Shown: positions 1 through 7,703 of the stretch, piece after piece | Position numbering within the stretch: position 1 is the first letter of the stretch | How the letters are laid out: every line of letters starts with the position of its first letter | Source: Oscillatoriales cyanobacterium | GTDB lineage: Bacteria; Cyanobacteriota; Cyanobacteriia; Cyanobacteriales; Microcoleaceae | Direction of reading: 5' to 3' | NCBI GenBank assembly: GCA_004293365.1 | Contig: RDYN01000080.1 | Location: forward strand, 1-33,671 | DNA: 33,671 nucleotides | Translations under genes and position numbers: made by a program | Notes under the pieces: model-generated | The model's input: only the letters and a program-made list of their open reading frames with translations | What the model was told of the DNA's origin: nothing | The model's database searches: none

Positions 1-43
1 AAAAAGCCTCAAATGATTGCTATGCAATCATTTGAGGCTTTTT
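1..43. terminator. Bidirectional hairpin terminator
   Basis: A perfect 20-bp inverted repeat (1-20 against 24-43) encloses a 3-nt TAT loop. It is A-rich at the left foot and T-rich at the right foot, so it can end transcripts arriving from either side. The gene it serves on the left lies outside the window. Confidence 0.85.
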
Positions 44-116
44 TGATTCTGAATTATTTTGAAATTAAATCCGATCGAATATCTGCGGAATGTGGGTTAC
101 AATCTTTATTGTTCTT

Positions 117-169
117 GTGGGATGGGCGTCCCGCCCGTCCTTTAGAGACGGGCGGGACGCCCATCCCAC
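117..169. repeat. GC-rich palindromic repeat
   Basis: A perfect 23-bp inverted repeat (117-139 against 147-169) with a 7-nt loop, built on GGGCGTCCCGCCCGTC. A shorter related stretch with GGGCGGGCGGGACGCCCACC lies near 13890-13913. This is a dispersed, intergenic REP-like element. It has no T-run beside the stem, so it is less likely to be a terminator than the hairpin at 1-43. Confidence 0.8.
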
Positions 170-197
170 TTTCCTTGTATAAATTATTTAATTTGCG

Positions 198-237
198 ATC
201 GTTAGGACTAAAGTCCTCACTACCAACCTATTTTATG
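198..237. repeat. Half copy of the GGACTAAAGTCC repeat family
   Basis: The stretch AGGACTAAAGTCCTCACTAC followed by CAACCTATTTTA matches the right arm of the paired repeats at 3335-3492, 21873-21931 and 24725-24837. The left arm is missing here. The repeat ends right at the stop of the GAF gene transcribed from the other strand. Confidence 0.7.
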
Positions 238-838
238 ACGGTTGTGCGCCCCTCACACAAGCAACAGCCAAGGGCGAAATTTTTTCTGTAACTGCTGCAA
301 TAACTTGCCGGTCAAAGTCAGTCCAAACTCTGGGGCGATCGAAAATACAAGGCTGCAAAACCCCCCACAACAAGCCCTCAGCAGAAAGATGAGCGTGAAT
401 CAAAGCTCGATGTCCGAACTCTTTTGCCTCAAAATCTTTGTTAACAACTTCAGGATTTGCTGTTTCAACATCCTCAACAAAAATTGAAGGTTCAGTTCGC
501 AATGCTGCCGCAAACAAAGGGTCTTCTTCCCCTAAAGATTCCGGTTCTTTTTTCCACTCCGCGTCCCTAACTTCGGGATAGTTCGAGTTGCGACGCCAGC
601 AATAAGGTACTTTGCCTATGTGGGTTTCAGGATTGCGGAGGTAGAGAAAAACGCGATCGCAATTTAACACCTCGCCTAAAGCCGGCACCAAAGCCGAAAA
701 AACAGCATCCGCAGTCTTGCTGTCACTCAAAATTTCCTCCAGAACTTGCGGCAGAATTTGCTTTGTCATTAACTTGCGCTCTTGAAGTTCACCTACAGAT
801 TTTAAACTACTAATCTTCTTCTCTGACGGATTTGTCAT
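233..838 (-). CDS. GAF domain protein
   Basis: A protein of about 201 residues made almost entirely of one GAF domain. The fold is suggested by NCDRVFLYL near the start of the domain, a central variable loop, and the closing LLWGVLQPCIFDRPRVW plus FDRQVIAAVTEKI helix. GAF domains bind small ligands or bilins, or serve in dimerisation. I see no Cys-His bilin site of the phytochrome type, so a chromophore is unlikely. There is no output domain, so it may work as a partner of another signalling protein. The frame extends upstream to a TTG at 877, but I prefer the ATG at 838 (MTNPSEKK). The ribosome site is weak in both cases. Its role is unknown. Confidence 0.75.
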   Translation of the reverse strand: MTNPSEKKISSLKSVGELQERKLMTKQILPQVLEEILSDSKTADAVFSALVPALGEVLNCDRVFLYLRNPETHIGKVPYCWRRNSNYPEVRDAEWKKEPESLGEEDPLFAAALRTEPSIFVEDVETANPEVVNKDFEAKEFGHRALIHAHLSAEGLLWGVLQPCIFDRPRVWTDFDRQVIAAVTEKISPLAVACVRGAQPS

Positions 839-987
839 CAGCGTCTTCGCGGTTTGTGAAATCGCTATCAAATACAAGTTTTAAAAGTTTGGGGAAGGGA
901 AAAGGATTTTATAGCAACCGCGCCCGACGTTTAGCACGTTCTCCAAGTCCACAAACATCACCTTTTCTTCCTTCTTCCTTCTTCCTG

Positions 988-1048
988 ATGACTAATGACT
1001 GCTGACTGCTGACTACTGACTAATGACTAATGACTAATGACTAATGAC
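988..1048. repeat. Heptameric short tandem repeats (TAATGAC type)
   Basis: About nine consecutive 7-mers of the forms TAATGAC, TGCTGAC and TACTGAC. Related runs occur at 28183-28198 and 28301-28340. Such short tandemly repeated sequences are typical of filamentous cyanobacterial intergenic DNA. No function is evident. Confidence 0.85.
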
Positions 1049-1059
1049 TTCTTCCCTGT

Positions 1060-1650
1060 TTATTCAATCCTGGCTTGGCTGAAGTTAGCACCCGTATAAC
1101 CGGTTGTCAGCCAAAGAATGGCTCTAGCGCCGTCGCGAAGAGCTTTTTGCACCGGTTCGGGGGTTCGCCCAGACGGAACTGCTACAGGCTTAAAACTAAT
1201 CCCTCGACTGCCGAGCACGATTTCGCCGATAATCTGAGCTCGCCGCATATGATCGTCAGAAGTGATCAGATACACGCTCTCAATTCCTCTAGCTTTCAAT
1301 TCATCTACCAGGGTGGTAAAATTTGTTACCGTATCCACGGCTCTGTAGTCTAAGTGCAGGCGATCGGACTTAATTCCCGCTTCTGAAAAGACCCATTGGG
1401 CGAACTCAGGATTGCTCCCAGAAGACACCCAAATCGGCAATTGAGGGTGCGATCGAGCAAATTTGGCGGCAAACACCTCTCGCTCCGTAGCCCCACCTAG
1501 AACCAACAAAGCTTGGGGTCTCTGAAATTCGCTCTTAAGCTGCTGATAGCCAAACCAAAACGCCATCAAAAGCCCTACTAGGAACCAAAAATTGGGTGAA
1601 TTCCTCAAACGCCGGTAACGCCGCTTGTTTAAATTGATTCTTAACCACAT
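1060..1650 (-). CDS. DUF218 (YdcF/ElyC-like) membrane-anchored protein
   Basis: A protein of 196 residues. A basic N-terminus (residues 1-17, many Arg/Lys) is followed by one membrane segment at about 21-38. The DUF218 core then starts at ALLVLGGATEREVFAAKFA, continues through WVSSGSNPEFAQWVF, and has the conserved TVTNFTTLVDELKARG and LITSDDHMRRAQIIGEIVLG stretches. DUF218 proteins such as YdcF, SanA and ElyC are linked to cell-envelope maintenance, and YdcF binds S-adenosylmethionine; no reaction is firmly known for the cyanobacterial members. The basic N-terminus predicts the domain to lie outside the cytoplasmic membrane. The gene stands alone, followed by the heptamer repeats at 988-1048. 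Confidence 0.85.
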   Translation of the reverse strand: MWLRINLNKRRYRRLRNSPNFWFLVGLLMAFWFGYQQLKSEFQRPQALLVLGGATEREVFAAKFARSHPQLPIWVSSGSNPEFAQWVFSEAGIKSDRLHLDYRAVDTVTNFTTLVDELKARGIESVYLITSDDHMRRAQIIGEIVLGSRGISFKPVAVPSGRTPEPVQKALRDGARAILWLTTGYTGANFSQARIE

Positions 1651-2014
1651 CTAAACCTATAAAAACTTTATTTAGCTGACACAGGAACCATAACAAAAAA
1701 TACCGCACGTACAACCCACTAACAGGAATTTAAAATTAAAATTTAAACAAGGGTCTGGGGATTTTAGATTTTGGATTTTAGATTTTAGATTGAATGTACA
1801 GCTTGTATTGGTTGCTGGAACTGGGGATTGGAGATTTGAGATTGAAGGTACAGCTTCTACTGAGGGCTTAAACTCAGGTATGAAATTTTTACTCTCTAGG
1901 ACTCTTGTATTCCATCAAGTATGCGCGTGCGGGTCAACTGGTTAGCAGATATGCAAAGCAGAAGGATAAAACTTAGGGTTTACCTTTCTGCTTTTAATTG
2001 TTCTTGATTTTTAA
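1651..2014. other. Intergenic stretch without a gene
   Basis: AT-rich DNA between the DUF218 gene and tRNA-Arg. It holds GATTTTAGATTTTGGATTTT-type heptamer repeats (about 1757-1795) and a partly duplicated segment around the word TACAGCTT (about 1797 and 1850). An imperfect hairpin built on GCAGAAGG lies near 1960-2000 and could terminate tRNA transcription. I see no open frame with coding character. Confidence 0.6.
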
Positions 2015-2338
2015 CGGGACTGGCCGGGTTCGAACCGGCGACCTAGCGCTTCAGATTTGTGTGAGTTTCCCCACTCTCCGGACTATTCCTTCACCGTAGG
2101 CTTGTAGCCTTTAGGTGGTGGCCGTATGTTTAGGAAGTGTGATAATTTTTACTTCCTAAAGCCAGTCTCTGCACCTTCCTTACCCAAACAAAGTTTAGAT
2201 AAAGCTTGGCTCAAGATTACCGTATCTGCCGTCAGACTTAGGCTTCCTTGAGTTTGACCACATTCACTCCCAGAGTTTCCTCGCAGGGTGCCCGATTCTT
2301 CAGGAGGCGCTTGCTCTATCCATCTGAGCCACAGCCCC
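2015..2338 (-). tRNA. trnR-CCU: tRNA-Arg(CCU), interrupted by a group I intron
   Basis: Joining 2338-2302 to 2051-2015 gives a 74-nt cloverleaf. The acceptor stem is GGGGCTG against CAGTCCC, with G as discriminator base. The D arm is GCTC/GAGC. The anticodon stem is AGCGC/GCGCT with the loop CTCCTAA, so the anticodon is CCU (Arg, reads AGG). The T arm is GCCGG-TTCGAAC-CCGGC. CCA is not encoded. The intron interrupts the gene directly after anticodon base 36. No other CCU tRNA is visible in the window. Confidence 0.9.
2052..2301 (-). ncRNA. Group I self-splicing intron in tRNA-Arg(CCU)
   Basis: About 250 nt separate two exons that pair into a proper tRNA. The 5' exon ends in U and the intron ends in G, as group I splicing requires. 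A GGG near the intron 5' end can pair with the exon CCU to form P1. Conserved core blocks can be read: AATCTTGAGCCAAG (P4 region), GGTGCAGAGACT (P7 side) and GAATAGTCC (other P7 strand), in the order seen in cyanobacterial and plastid tRNA introns of subgroup IC3. There is no open frame for a homing endonuclease. Exact ends could shift by one or two bases. Confidence 0.85.
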
Positions 2339-2397
2339 AGTTGCTGAACCGTTTCGATTATAACAGCTAATGGCGATTTTGAATTTTTTATTTGGGA

Positions 2398-3228
2398 TTA
2401 GCGATCGCCCGCAGCAACTCTCCCGACAATGCGGGCAAAGTTTTCTGCTGCGGTGAGTTTACCGGCGCCGTAACAAGCGCGCTGTCTCCAGGCGGTAACG
2501 GGGAGGTGTCCGGGGGGAGCACTTTCGCTGAAGGACAGTTCGCTGTAATATTTCCAATTTTCCTGGACTCGCCAGCCGACTCGATCGCACAATTGAGTAT
2601 AATTTCCGGCGGTACTTTCCCAAATCTGTTGTTGTACGGTGAATCCAAAGCGCCCGCTGCTGTGTTGTTGCCAAAGTTGGTCGATCGTGCGAAGGTCTGT
2701 AAGAGGACAACTGTCAATATCGGCTGCACTCAGCCAGCCTTCGTCTTCCCTGAGTGCGATTTGCAGCAAAATTTCCCAAGTATGTTCGTCTGCTTTGCGC
2801 CATTTTCCCGTTTCTAACAGCTTAGTCAGTTGGCGGTAATCCATCCCCACTTCCGAGATAGCGGGAGTTTGGTCTGGTAAGGCGCCGATTTTCTCTTCGA
2901 GTCGCAGTAAAGTGCTGGTAATGAATTCGGGATTGAGTTGTTCTAGGCGGTACAGAACCCATTCTAACTGAGATTGCAGGTACGCGCGGGCGATCGCACC
3001 TTGCTGCAATTCCTGTTGCAACTCGTCAAATCTGGCCGACCATTTTTGTTGGTGGCGGGCCGATTCCCACATTTTTTTTGCCCACTGCAATCTAACTTGT
3101 TCTTGTTTTAAATAAGTTTTGGAAAGCTTGGCTTGTGGCGGGTAGGGAGTCAAATCCCAGCCGCAAATCGAGCAAAAATCCGAGCTTTTTTCTATGTATT
3201 CAGCACCGCACACTGGACATTTATACAT
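2398..3228 (-). CDS. Zinc-ribbon protein with C-terminal GUN4 domain
   Basis: A protein of 276 residues. It begins with a zinc ribbon with Cys4, Cys7, Cys19 and Cys22 (CPVCG and CSICG). A Gln/Glu-rich, probably helical region follows at about 35-120. A GUN4 domain then runs from about 129: DYRQLTKLLETGKWRKADEH, GWLSAADIDSCPLTDLRTID, the FGFTVQQQIW block, and YTQLCDRVGWR. GUN4 binds protoporphyrin IX or Mg-protoporphyrin and stimulates Mg-chelatase in chlorophyll synthesis. Cyanobacteria also carry several GUN4-domain paralogues attached to other modules, and this is one of those rather than the stand-alone gun4. The zinc ribbon may mediate protein contact. Porphyrin binding is inferred from the family. 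Confidence 0.85.
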   Translation of the reverse strand: MYKCPVCGAEYIEKSSDFCSICGWDLTPYPPQAKLSKTYLKQEQVRLQWAKKMWESARHQQKWSARFDELQQELQQGAIARAYLQSQLEWVLYRLEQLNPEFITSTLLRLEEKIGALPDQTPAISEVGMDYRQLTKLLETGKWRKADEHTWEILLQIALREDEGWLSAADIDSCPLTDLRTIDQLWQQHSSGRFGFTVQQQIWESTAGNYTQLCDRVGWRVQENWKYYSELSFSESAPPGHLPVTAWRQRACYGAGKLTAAENFARIVGRVAAGDR

Positions 3229-3334
3229 ATTGAAGTAAATTCGGTTGCCAAGTAATTATATGACATCTGCCTAATATTTTTCCGCTTGTATTGCTAGCCC
3301 CGACATCGGACGAGCGATATCATTTAGTGTCAAA

Positions 3335-3397
3335 TAGGTTTGTAGTGCGGACTTTAGTCCGAGCCAAAGAAGGACTAAAGTCCTCACTACGAACCTG
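3335..3397. repeat. Paired inverted repeat, GGACTTTAGTCC family, copy 1
   Basis: The left arm AGGTTTGTAGTGCGGACTTT and the inverted right arm (GGACTAAAGTCCTCACTACG then AACCT) are separated by about 15 bp. The right side runs into a T-tract, so it could also end transcription on the plus strand. Copy 2 follows about 30 bp later. Confidence 0.85.
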
Positions 3398-3426
3398 TTT
3401 TTTTTACGTCTCTCCACCACTATAAA

Positions 3427-3492
3427 ATAGGTTGGTAGTGCGGACTTTAGTCCGAGCCAAAGAATGAATAAAGTCCTCACTACCAACCTATT
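3427..3492. repeat. Paired inverted repeat, GGACTTTAGTCC family, copy 2
   Basis: Arms AATAGGTTGGTAGTGCGGAC and GTCCTCACTACCAACCTATT enclose the same spacer GAGCCAAAGAA as copy 1. The right half carries small changes (TGAATAAAG in place of GGACTAAAG). The shared spacer suggests a local duplication of one element rather than two independent arrivals. Confidence 0.85.
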
Positions 3493-3643
3493 GTTCTTAT
3501 TCGTGATTGACATAATTTGATATGAGGCGGCATTTATGGCGGGTGTGGGTCAGTTTTGAGATGGTAATTTTGGTCAAAAAATCTGCCACGCTTATTGAAA
3601 TTATCTGCATTAACTTGGGTTAATCTTCGGTTTCTCTATCACT

Positions 3644-4786
3644 CTAACAAGGCAAGCGAATAGTAAACAAACTGCCCTTACCCAACTCGGATTTGGCCTC
3701 GATGGTGCCGCGGTGAGCTTCGACTATTTGGCGGCAGAGGTGCAGTCCCAAACCTGTGCTGGATTTCTTGTGAGTTCCCGAGCCAAACCTTTCAAATAAC
3801 TTGGCTTGTTCTGTGGCAGAAATGCCGGCGCCGGTGTCTTGGATTTCCATGATTACCCATGCCAGCGGTTGGTTTTTGAAGCTCGTATAAGCGGGTGAAT
3901 TGGCAGCTTTTAAGCGGACATCTATTGATCCGCTGTCGGTAAATTTGATCGCATTTCCGATTAAATTTGTCAGCAAGCGGTGCAGTTCCAGACGATCGCC
4001 CGGATACTTGGCAATTGGAGCACTTTCTGCACTTTCACTCAAGTCTAAATTCACCGACAAATTTTTAGCATCGGCTAGGGGAGCGAGTTCTTCGGCTACC
4101 TCATTAATAAGCTGGCGCAAGTCCACGGGAGCGAAACTGAGGGATTTGCGCCCTGCTTCGTAGCGGTAGACTTCCAGCAGCATATTTACCATCGCGATCA
4201 GGTTTTTGTTGCTGCGAACCATTGTCCCGAAAGCGTCGCGCATGGGGAGCGAGATTTCTCCCAAAGCTCCCTGCTGCATTAAGGTGAGCATGCGATCGGC
4301 TGCTACGAGGGGCGTCCGCAAGTCGTGGGCGAGTCGGGAGACAAAATCTTCGCGCTGGAGGGCGATCGAATTTCGTTCGTCTACGCTGTGTTTTAGCCGC
4401 AAGAGCGATCGCACCCTTGCCAGCAGTTCGTCCATTTCCACGGGTTTGCGGATAAAATCGTCTGCGCCCATGTCGAGTCCCTGGACTACGCTGGCGCTGT
4501 CGTGAGCCGTGATCAGCAAAATCGGGATAAAGGGCAATTCCTTATTTTGTCGCATTCGCTGGGTGACTTCGTAACCGTCCATTCCCGGCATCATTACGTC
4601 TAGCAATACCAAATCGGGGGCTGACTTGTCGATTTGGCTCAGGGCCGAAAAGCCGTTCTCGGCCGTGCTAATTTCGTAACCTTCTTCTTCCAGGATTGTC
4701 TGCACTAACAAAACATTATCTGGTGCGTCATCTACCACCAGAATGCGATCGGCTTTTGTGGCATTCGGAACAGATAAATAGTTCAT
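3644..4786 (-). CDS. Receiver-histidine kinase hybrid
   Basis: A protein of 380 residues. Residues 13-130 form a response-regulator receiver with acidic residues Asp19/Asp20, phospho-acceptor Asp63 (LVLLDVMMPGMDGYE), Thr93 and Lys114 (FIRKP). A HisKA dimerisation domain follows with phospho-donor His154 in AHDLRTPL. The C-terminal ATPase shows the N box LTNLIGNAIKF, the G1 box DTGAGI, and STGLGLHL. The receiver-first order means that another kinase may phosphorylate it, which would gate its own kinase. It is soluble, with no sensor or membrane segment. The adenylate cyclase gene lies 254 bp upstream on the same strand, too far to assume one operon. Its target is unknown. Confidence 0.9.
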   Translation of the reverse strand: MNYLSVPNATKADRILVVDDAPDNVLLVQTILEEEGYEISTAENGFSALSQIDKSAPDLVLLDVMMPGMDGYEVTQRMRQNKELPFIPILLITAHDSASVVQGLDMGADDFIRKPVEMDELLARVRSLLRLKHSVDERNSIALQREDFVSRLAHDLRTPLVAADRMLTLMQQGALGEISLPMRDAFGTMVRSNKNLIAMVNMLLEVYRYEAGRKSLSFAPVDLRQLINEVAEELAPLADAKNLSVNLDLSESAESAPIAKYPGDRLELHRLLTNLIGNAIKFTDSGSIDVRLKAANSPAYTSFKNQPLAWVIMEIQDTGAGISATEQAKLFERFGSGTHKKSSTGLGLHLCRQIVEAHRGTIEAKSELGKGSLFTIRLPC

Positions 4787-5039
4787 TTAATTGTTGGCAT
4801 GGAAATTAATACTAACTTTAATCTGGCATCCGATTTATGTTTTCACATTTTTCCACTTCTTAACTCTGTCATAAGGAAGATCTAGCAGAAGGAAGAAGTC
4901 CGATGGAAGTCGGAAGAAGGAAGAGGCAATAATAACTCATGTTTGGGCCCTCAAGAATGTCCTCACCGTCTTAGGGGTTGCTCTCTCAAAACTTTATCCA
5001 ATCTTTTTACTTTTTGGCACTCGAATGTGATATAATCTA
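4787..5039. other. Spacer with purine-rich repeats
   Basis: Contains GGAAGAAGGAAGAGG-type polypurine repeats (about 4871-4928). Similar runs occur near 965-985 (as the complement) and 9991-10007. No gene is seen. It must hold the promoter of the downstream kinase if that gene is transcribed on its own. Confidence 0.5.
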
Positions 5040-7703
5040 CTACTTTGTTGTCATAGTATGCACGCCGTCCCAATCCTCAGGCGGGGGTAATTCCAAGTAG
5101 CTGAGGGATCGCTCGATCTGAACTTCCACAGGTCGATCGCTCGGTCGCATAGCTAAAGCCGCCTCAAAATAATTAATAGCTTGCTGAAAATTTCTAGCAA
5201 TATAAGCATGGCGGCCGTTATTGTAAAGTTCCAAAAACCGAACGGTTTCCGCGTCGAGGGGCTCGGAACTAATTTGCAACAACTCGTAAATCCCGACCGG
5301 CTGATTTTTGCCCTTAACCCGCACCTTGTCCAACTCTCGCACCCAAATCCGTTCGCGGCACAAATTGTAGGTAAATTCGCTCAAAATTATATCGCAGCCG
5401 TACTCCTTTGTAAGCTGTTCCAAGCGGGAACTCAAATTCACCGCATCTCCGATTACGGTGTAATCCATCCGCTTTTGGGAACCAATATTTCCCGAAACCA
5501 CCTCTCCAGAACTAATCCCAATTCCGAAGCGAAACGGATCGGCGCCTGGGCGAGAATCATTAAACTCTTTCAAACGCCGGCGCATATCTAAAGCCGACTG
5601 CACCGCCATCCAACCGTGACTTTCCGGGGGATTGAACGGCAGGGGCGCGCCGAATACGGCCATTAAAGCATCGCCGATAAACTTGTCTAAGGTGCCTTCG
5701 CAGTGGGAAACGGCTTCCACCATCGTCTCAAAATACTGGTTCAGTAGGGCCACAACTTCCGATGCTCCCAGATTTTCGGTCAGGGTGGTGTAGCCGCGAA
5801 TGTCGGAAAATAAAATAGTAACTTCTTTGCGTTCGCCCACCATCAGGGAGCCTTCGCCCAAGGCCATGATTTTATCTACGACTCCGGGAGTCATGTAGCG
5901 AGACATTGTGGTTTTCATCCGCTTTTCGCGGCTGATGTCTTCGAGTACCACTAAACCGCCGCGCACGCCGCCTTCTGGATTGATCAGCGGGTTGACAGTT
6001 AAATTCAAACTGCGTTCAATTAATTTAATTCCAGAGCTGGAGATGGGCAGGGGACAATAAGGATGGTACAAGGCAGAATTGGGCAGCGAAAATAGAGATT
6101 GGGAATTAGCTAATTCTGCCTGCGCTACTTCCTCAGTCCAGGCGTTGTTTTCGCCCCAAGCGTAATACAAATTGGGGTCATTGGGATCGGGCACGGCCAA
6201 AATGTAACTTTCTGTTTCTGCTTCTGTTTCTGTTTGTGCACAACCACCCAGCGTTGTTTCCACCAACAGTCCCACAGTTAAATTTTGTTCGGGAACGTAA
6301 GATCTGGCAGCCTTGTGGAGACTGTCTTCGACTCGAAATTTCAAATTTTCGATCGGCACAACTTCCCAAACATAGCGATCGATCAGTTTATCTTCCCAAA
6401 TCCGGAGATTGTGTTTGCTTTTATCTTGATTTACCGGACAGCCCAACAATTCCAGCGCGGCTTCGTTAATCGTGACAATCCGTCCCTGCAAATCGGTGGA
6501 AATGACTGCATCTGAAAGACTTTGCAGCATATCTTTTTGATACTGCTTTTCCACCATCACGTTCTGAAACAGTTGAGAATTTTGCAGCGCCATTCCCGCT
6601 TGGGAATTAAATGCTCGCAAAAACTCTTCGTCGGAAGTAGTGAAAGTGCCTTGATTTTTATTAATTAGCTGAGTCACCCCGATCAGCTCACCTTTAGCGT
6701 TATGCACCGGCATACACAAGACAGTGCGAGTGCGGTATCCCGTGTGCTGGTCTGTAGATGGGTCAAAGCGGGGATCGTCGTAAGCATCTGTAATATTTAG
6801 AGTTTGACCGGTCGAAGCTACGTAACCTGCAATTCCCTTATTAGCAGGAATGCGGATTTCGACCATTGTTTTGCCGTCGGCCTTGGCAACTTTTGTCCAG
6901 AGTTCGTTGGCTTCCCGATTTAATAAAAATAGCGTGCTGCGATCGGCTTGCATCAAGTCCCGAGCTTGATCCATGACGGAGCGCAAAGTTGTTTCCAAGT
7001 CAAGACTTTGACCCAAAGTTGTGGTTGCTCTCAAAAGTGCGGCAACCCCTCGCTGGTTGCGGGCCACGACGTAGAAAGATTGACAGCTTTCGAGAATAAT
7101 CCCGATCGAATCTGCAAAAGCCTGAAACTGCTGTTCGTCTTCCTCGGTAAACGGGACATTGCCAGCTTTATTTAAGAGTCTCACCACCGCTACGGGTTCG
7201 TGCTGGCTCTTGCTGCTAAAAATCGGCATGCAGAGGATGGTCTCAACTTGGTAGTTCGGCGGTTCGTCTACTTCGGCATTAAAATGCTCGTGTTCTCTAC
7301 CATGCGCGACATTGAGCGATTTTCCAGTAGTTGCTACGTAGCCTAAAATGCCTGCATCCATCGGCAAGCGAATTTCTATATCTTCGCCCGTGAGTCCATC
7401 AACTGTTTTGTGCCACAGTTGATTTTTGTTGGCATCTACCAAAAAAATTGTTGTCCGGTCTGCTTGCAGAATTTGACCAATTTTGACAGTGAAGGCATCT
7501 AACAGTTGCTCTAAGAGAGTTTCGAGCGCTTCATTGTTAATCAGGTCCATCGCCCGGATAAATTGCTGAAATTCAGCCGTTACAAAGTCCAGCAGGCACA
7601 CTAATTCAGTAACTGGCAGGCTCTTAACACGGGAGGTCAATGCCCCCATAAAATTAACTTGAGTCAGTGTAGCCAGAACGCTACCAGCATTGGAGAATGT
7701 CAT
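5040..7703 (-). CDS. cyaB: Class III adenylate cyclase, GAF-GAF-PAS-cyclase-TPR (CyaB1 type)
   Basis: A protein of 887 residues making cAMP from ATP. In order: an N-terminal helical part, GAF-A (about 57-210), GAF-B (about 225-390), a PAS domain (from about 400, QSLSDAVISTDLQGRIVTIN), a catalytic domain (about 620-810) and a C-terminal TPR-like part. Catalytic residues are all readable: metal-binding Asp634 and Asp678, adenine-selecting Lys674 and Thr749, and transition-state Asn756 and Arg760. Their spacing equals that of Anabaena CyaB1. The Lys/Thr pair marks the class IIIb, bicarbonate-responsive group. Both GAF domains carry the NK...F...DE motif of cyclic-nucleotide-binding GAFs, so feedback by cAMP is likely. 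Start at ATG 7703; no strong ribosome site is visible. Confidence 0.92.
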   Translation of the reverse strand: MTFSNAGSVLATLTQVNFMGALTSRVKSLPVTELVCLLDFVTAEFQQFIRAMDLINNEALETLLEQLLDAFTVKIGQILQADRTTIFLVDANKNQLWHKTVDGLTGEDIEIRLPMDAGILGYVATTGKSLNVAHGREHEHFNAEVDEPPNYQVETILCMPIFSSKSQHEPVAVVRLLNKAGNVPFTEEDEQQFQAFADSIGIILESCQSFYVVARNQRGVAALLRATTTLGQSLDLETTLRSVMDQARDLMQADRSTLFLLNREANELWTKVAKADGKTMVEIRIPANKGIAGYVASTGQTLNITDAYDDPRFDPSTDQHTGYRTRTVLCMPVHNAKGELIGVTQLINKNQGTFTTSDEEFLRAFNSQAGMALQNSQLFQNVMVEKQYQKDMLQSLSDAVISTDLQGRIVTINEAALELLGCPVNQDKSKHNLRIWEDKLIDRYVWEVVPIENLKFRVEDSLHKAARSYVPEQNLTVGLLVETTLGGCAQTETEAETESYILAVPDPNDPNLYYAWGENNAWTEEVAQAELANSQSLFSLPNSALYHPYCPLPISSSGIKLIERSLNLTVNPLINPEGGVRGGLVVLEDISREKRMKTTMSRYMTPGVVDKIMALGEGSLMVGERKEVTILFSDIRGYTTLTENLGASEVVALLNQYFETMVEAVSHCEGTLDKFIGDALMAVFGAPLPFNPPESHGWMAVQSALDMRRRLKEFNDSRPGADPFRFGIGISSGEVVSGNIGSQKRMDYTVIGDAVNLSSRLEQLTKEYGCDIILSEFTYNLCRERIWVRELDKVRVKGKNQPVGIYELLQISSEPLDAETVRFLELYNNGRHAYIARNFQQAINYFEAALAMRPSDRPVEVQIERSLSYLELPPPEDWDGVHTMTTK

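Larger units (their letters stand above)
3229..3643. other. Intergenic stretch with two repeat copies
   Basis: This spacer between the GUN4 protein and the response-regulator kinase is largely made of two paired repeats, listed separately (3335-3397 and 3427-3492). The open frame that crosses them (3271-3513) is an artefact of the repeats. No other gene is visible. Confidence 0.6.

Noticed and set aside
117..169. Terminator of the GAF gene
   Set aside because: Strong GC stem but no T-run on either side; better classed as a dispersed palindrome.
988..1048. CRISPR array
   Set aside because: The repeats are 7-mers in direct tandem without unique spacers; no repeat-spacer pattern or cas gene is seen anywhere in the window.
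3271..3513. 80-codon minus-strand open frame
   Set aside because: It is made of two copies of the GGACTTTAGTCC repeat; the protein repeats LWLGLKSAL because of the DNA repeat.
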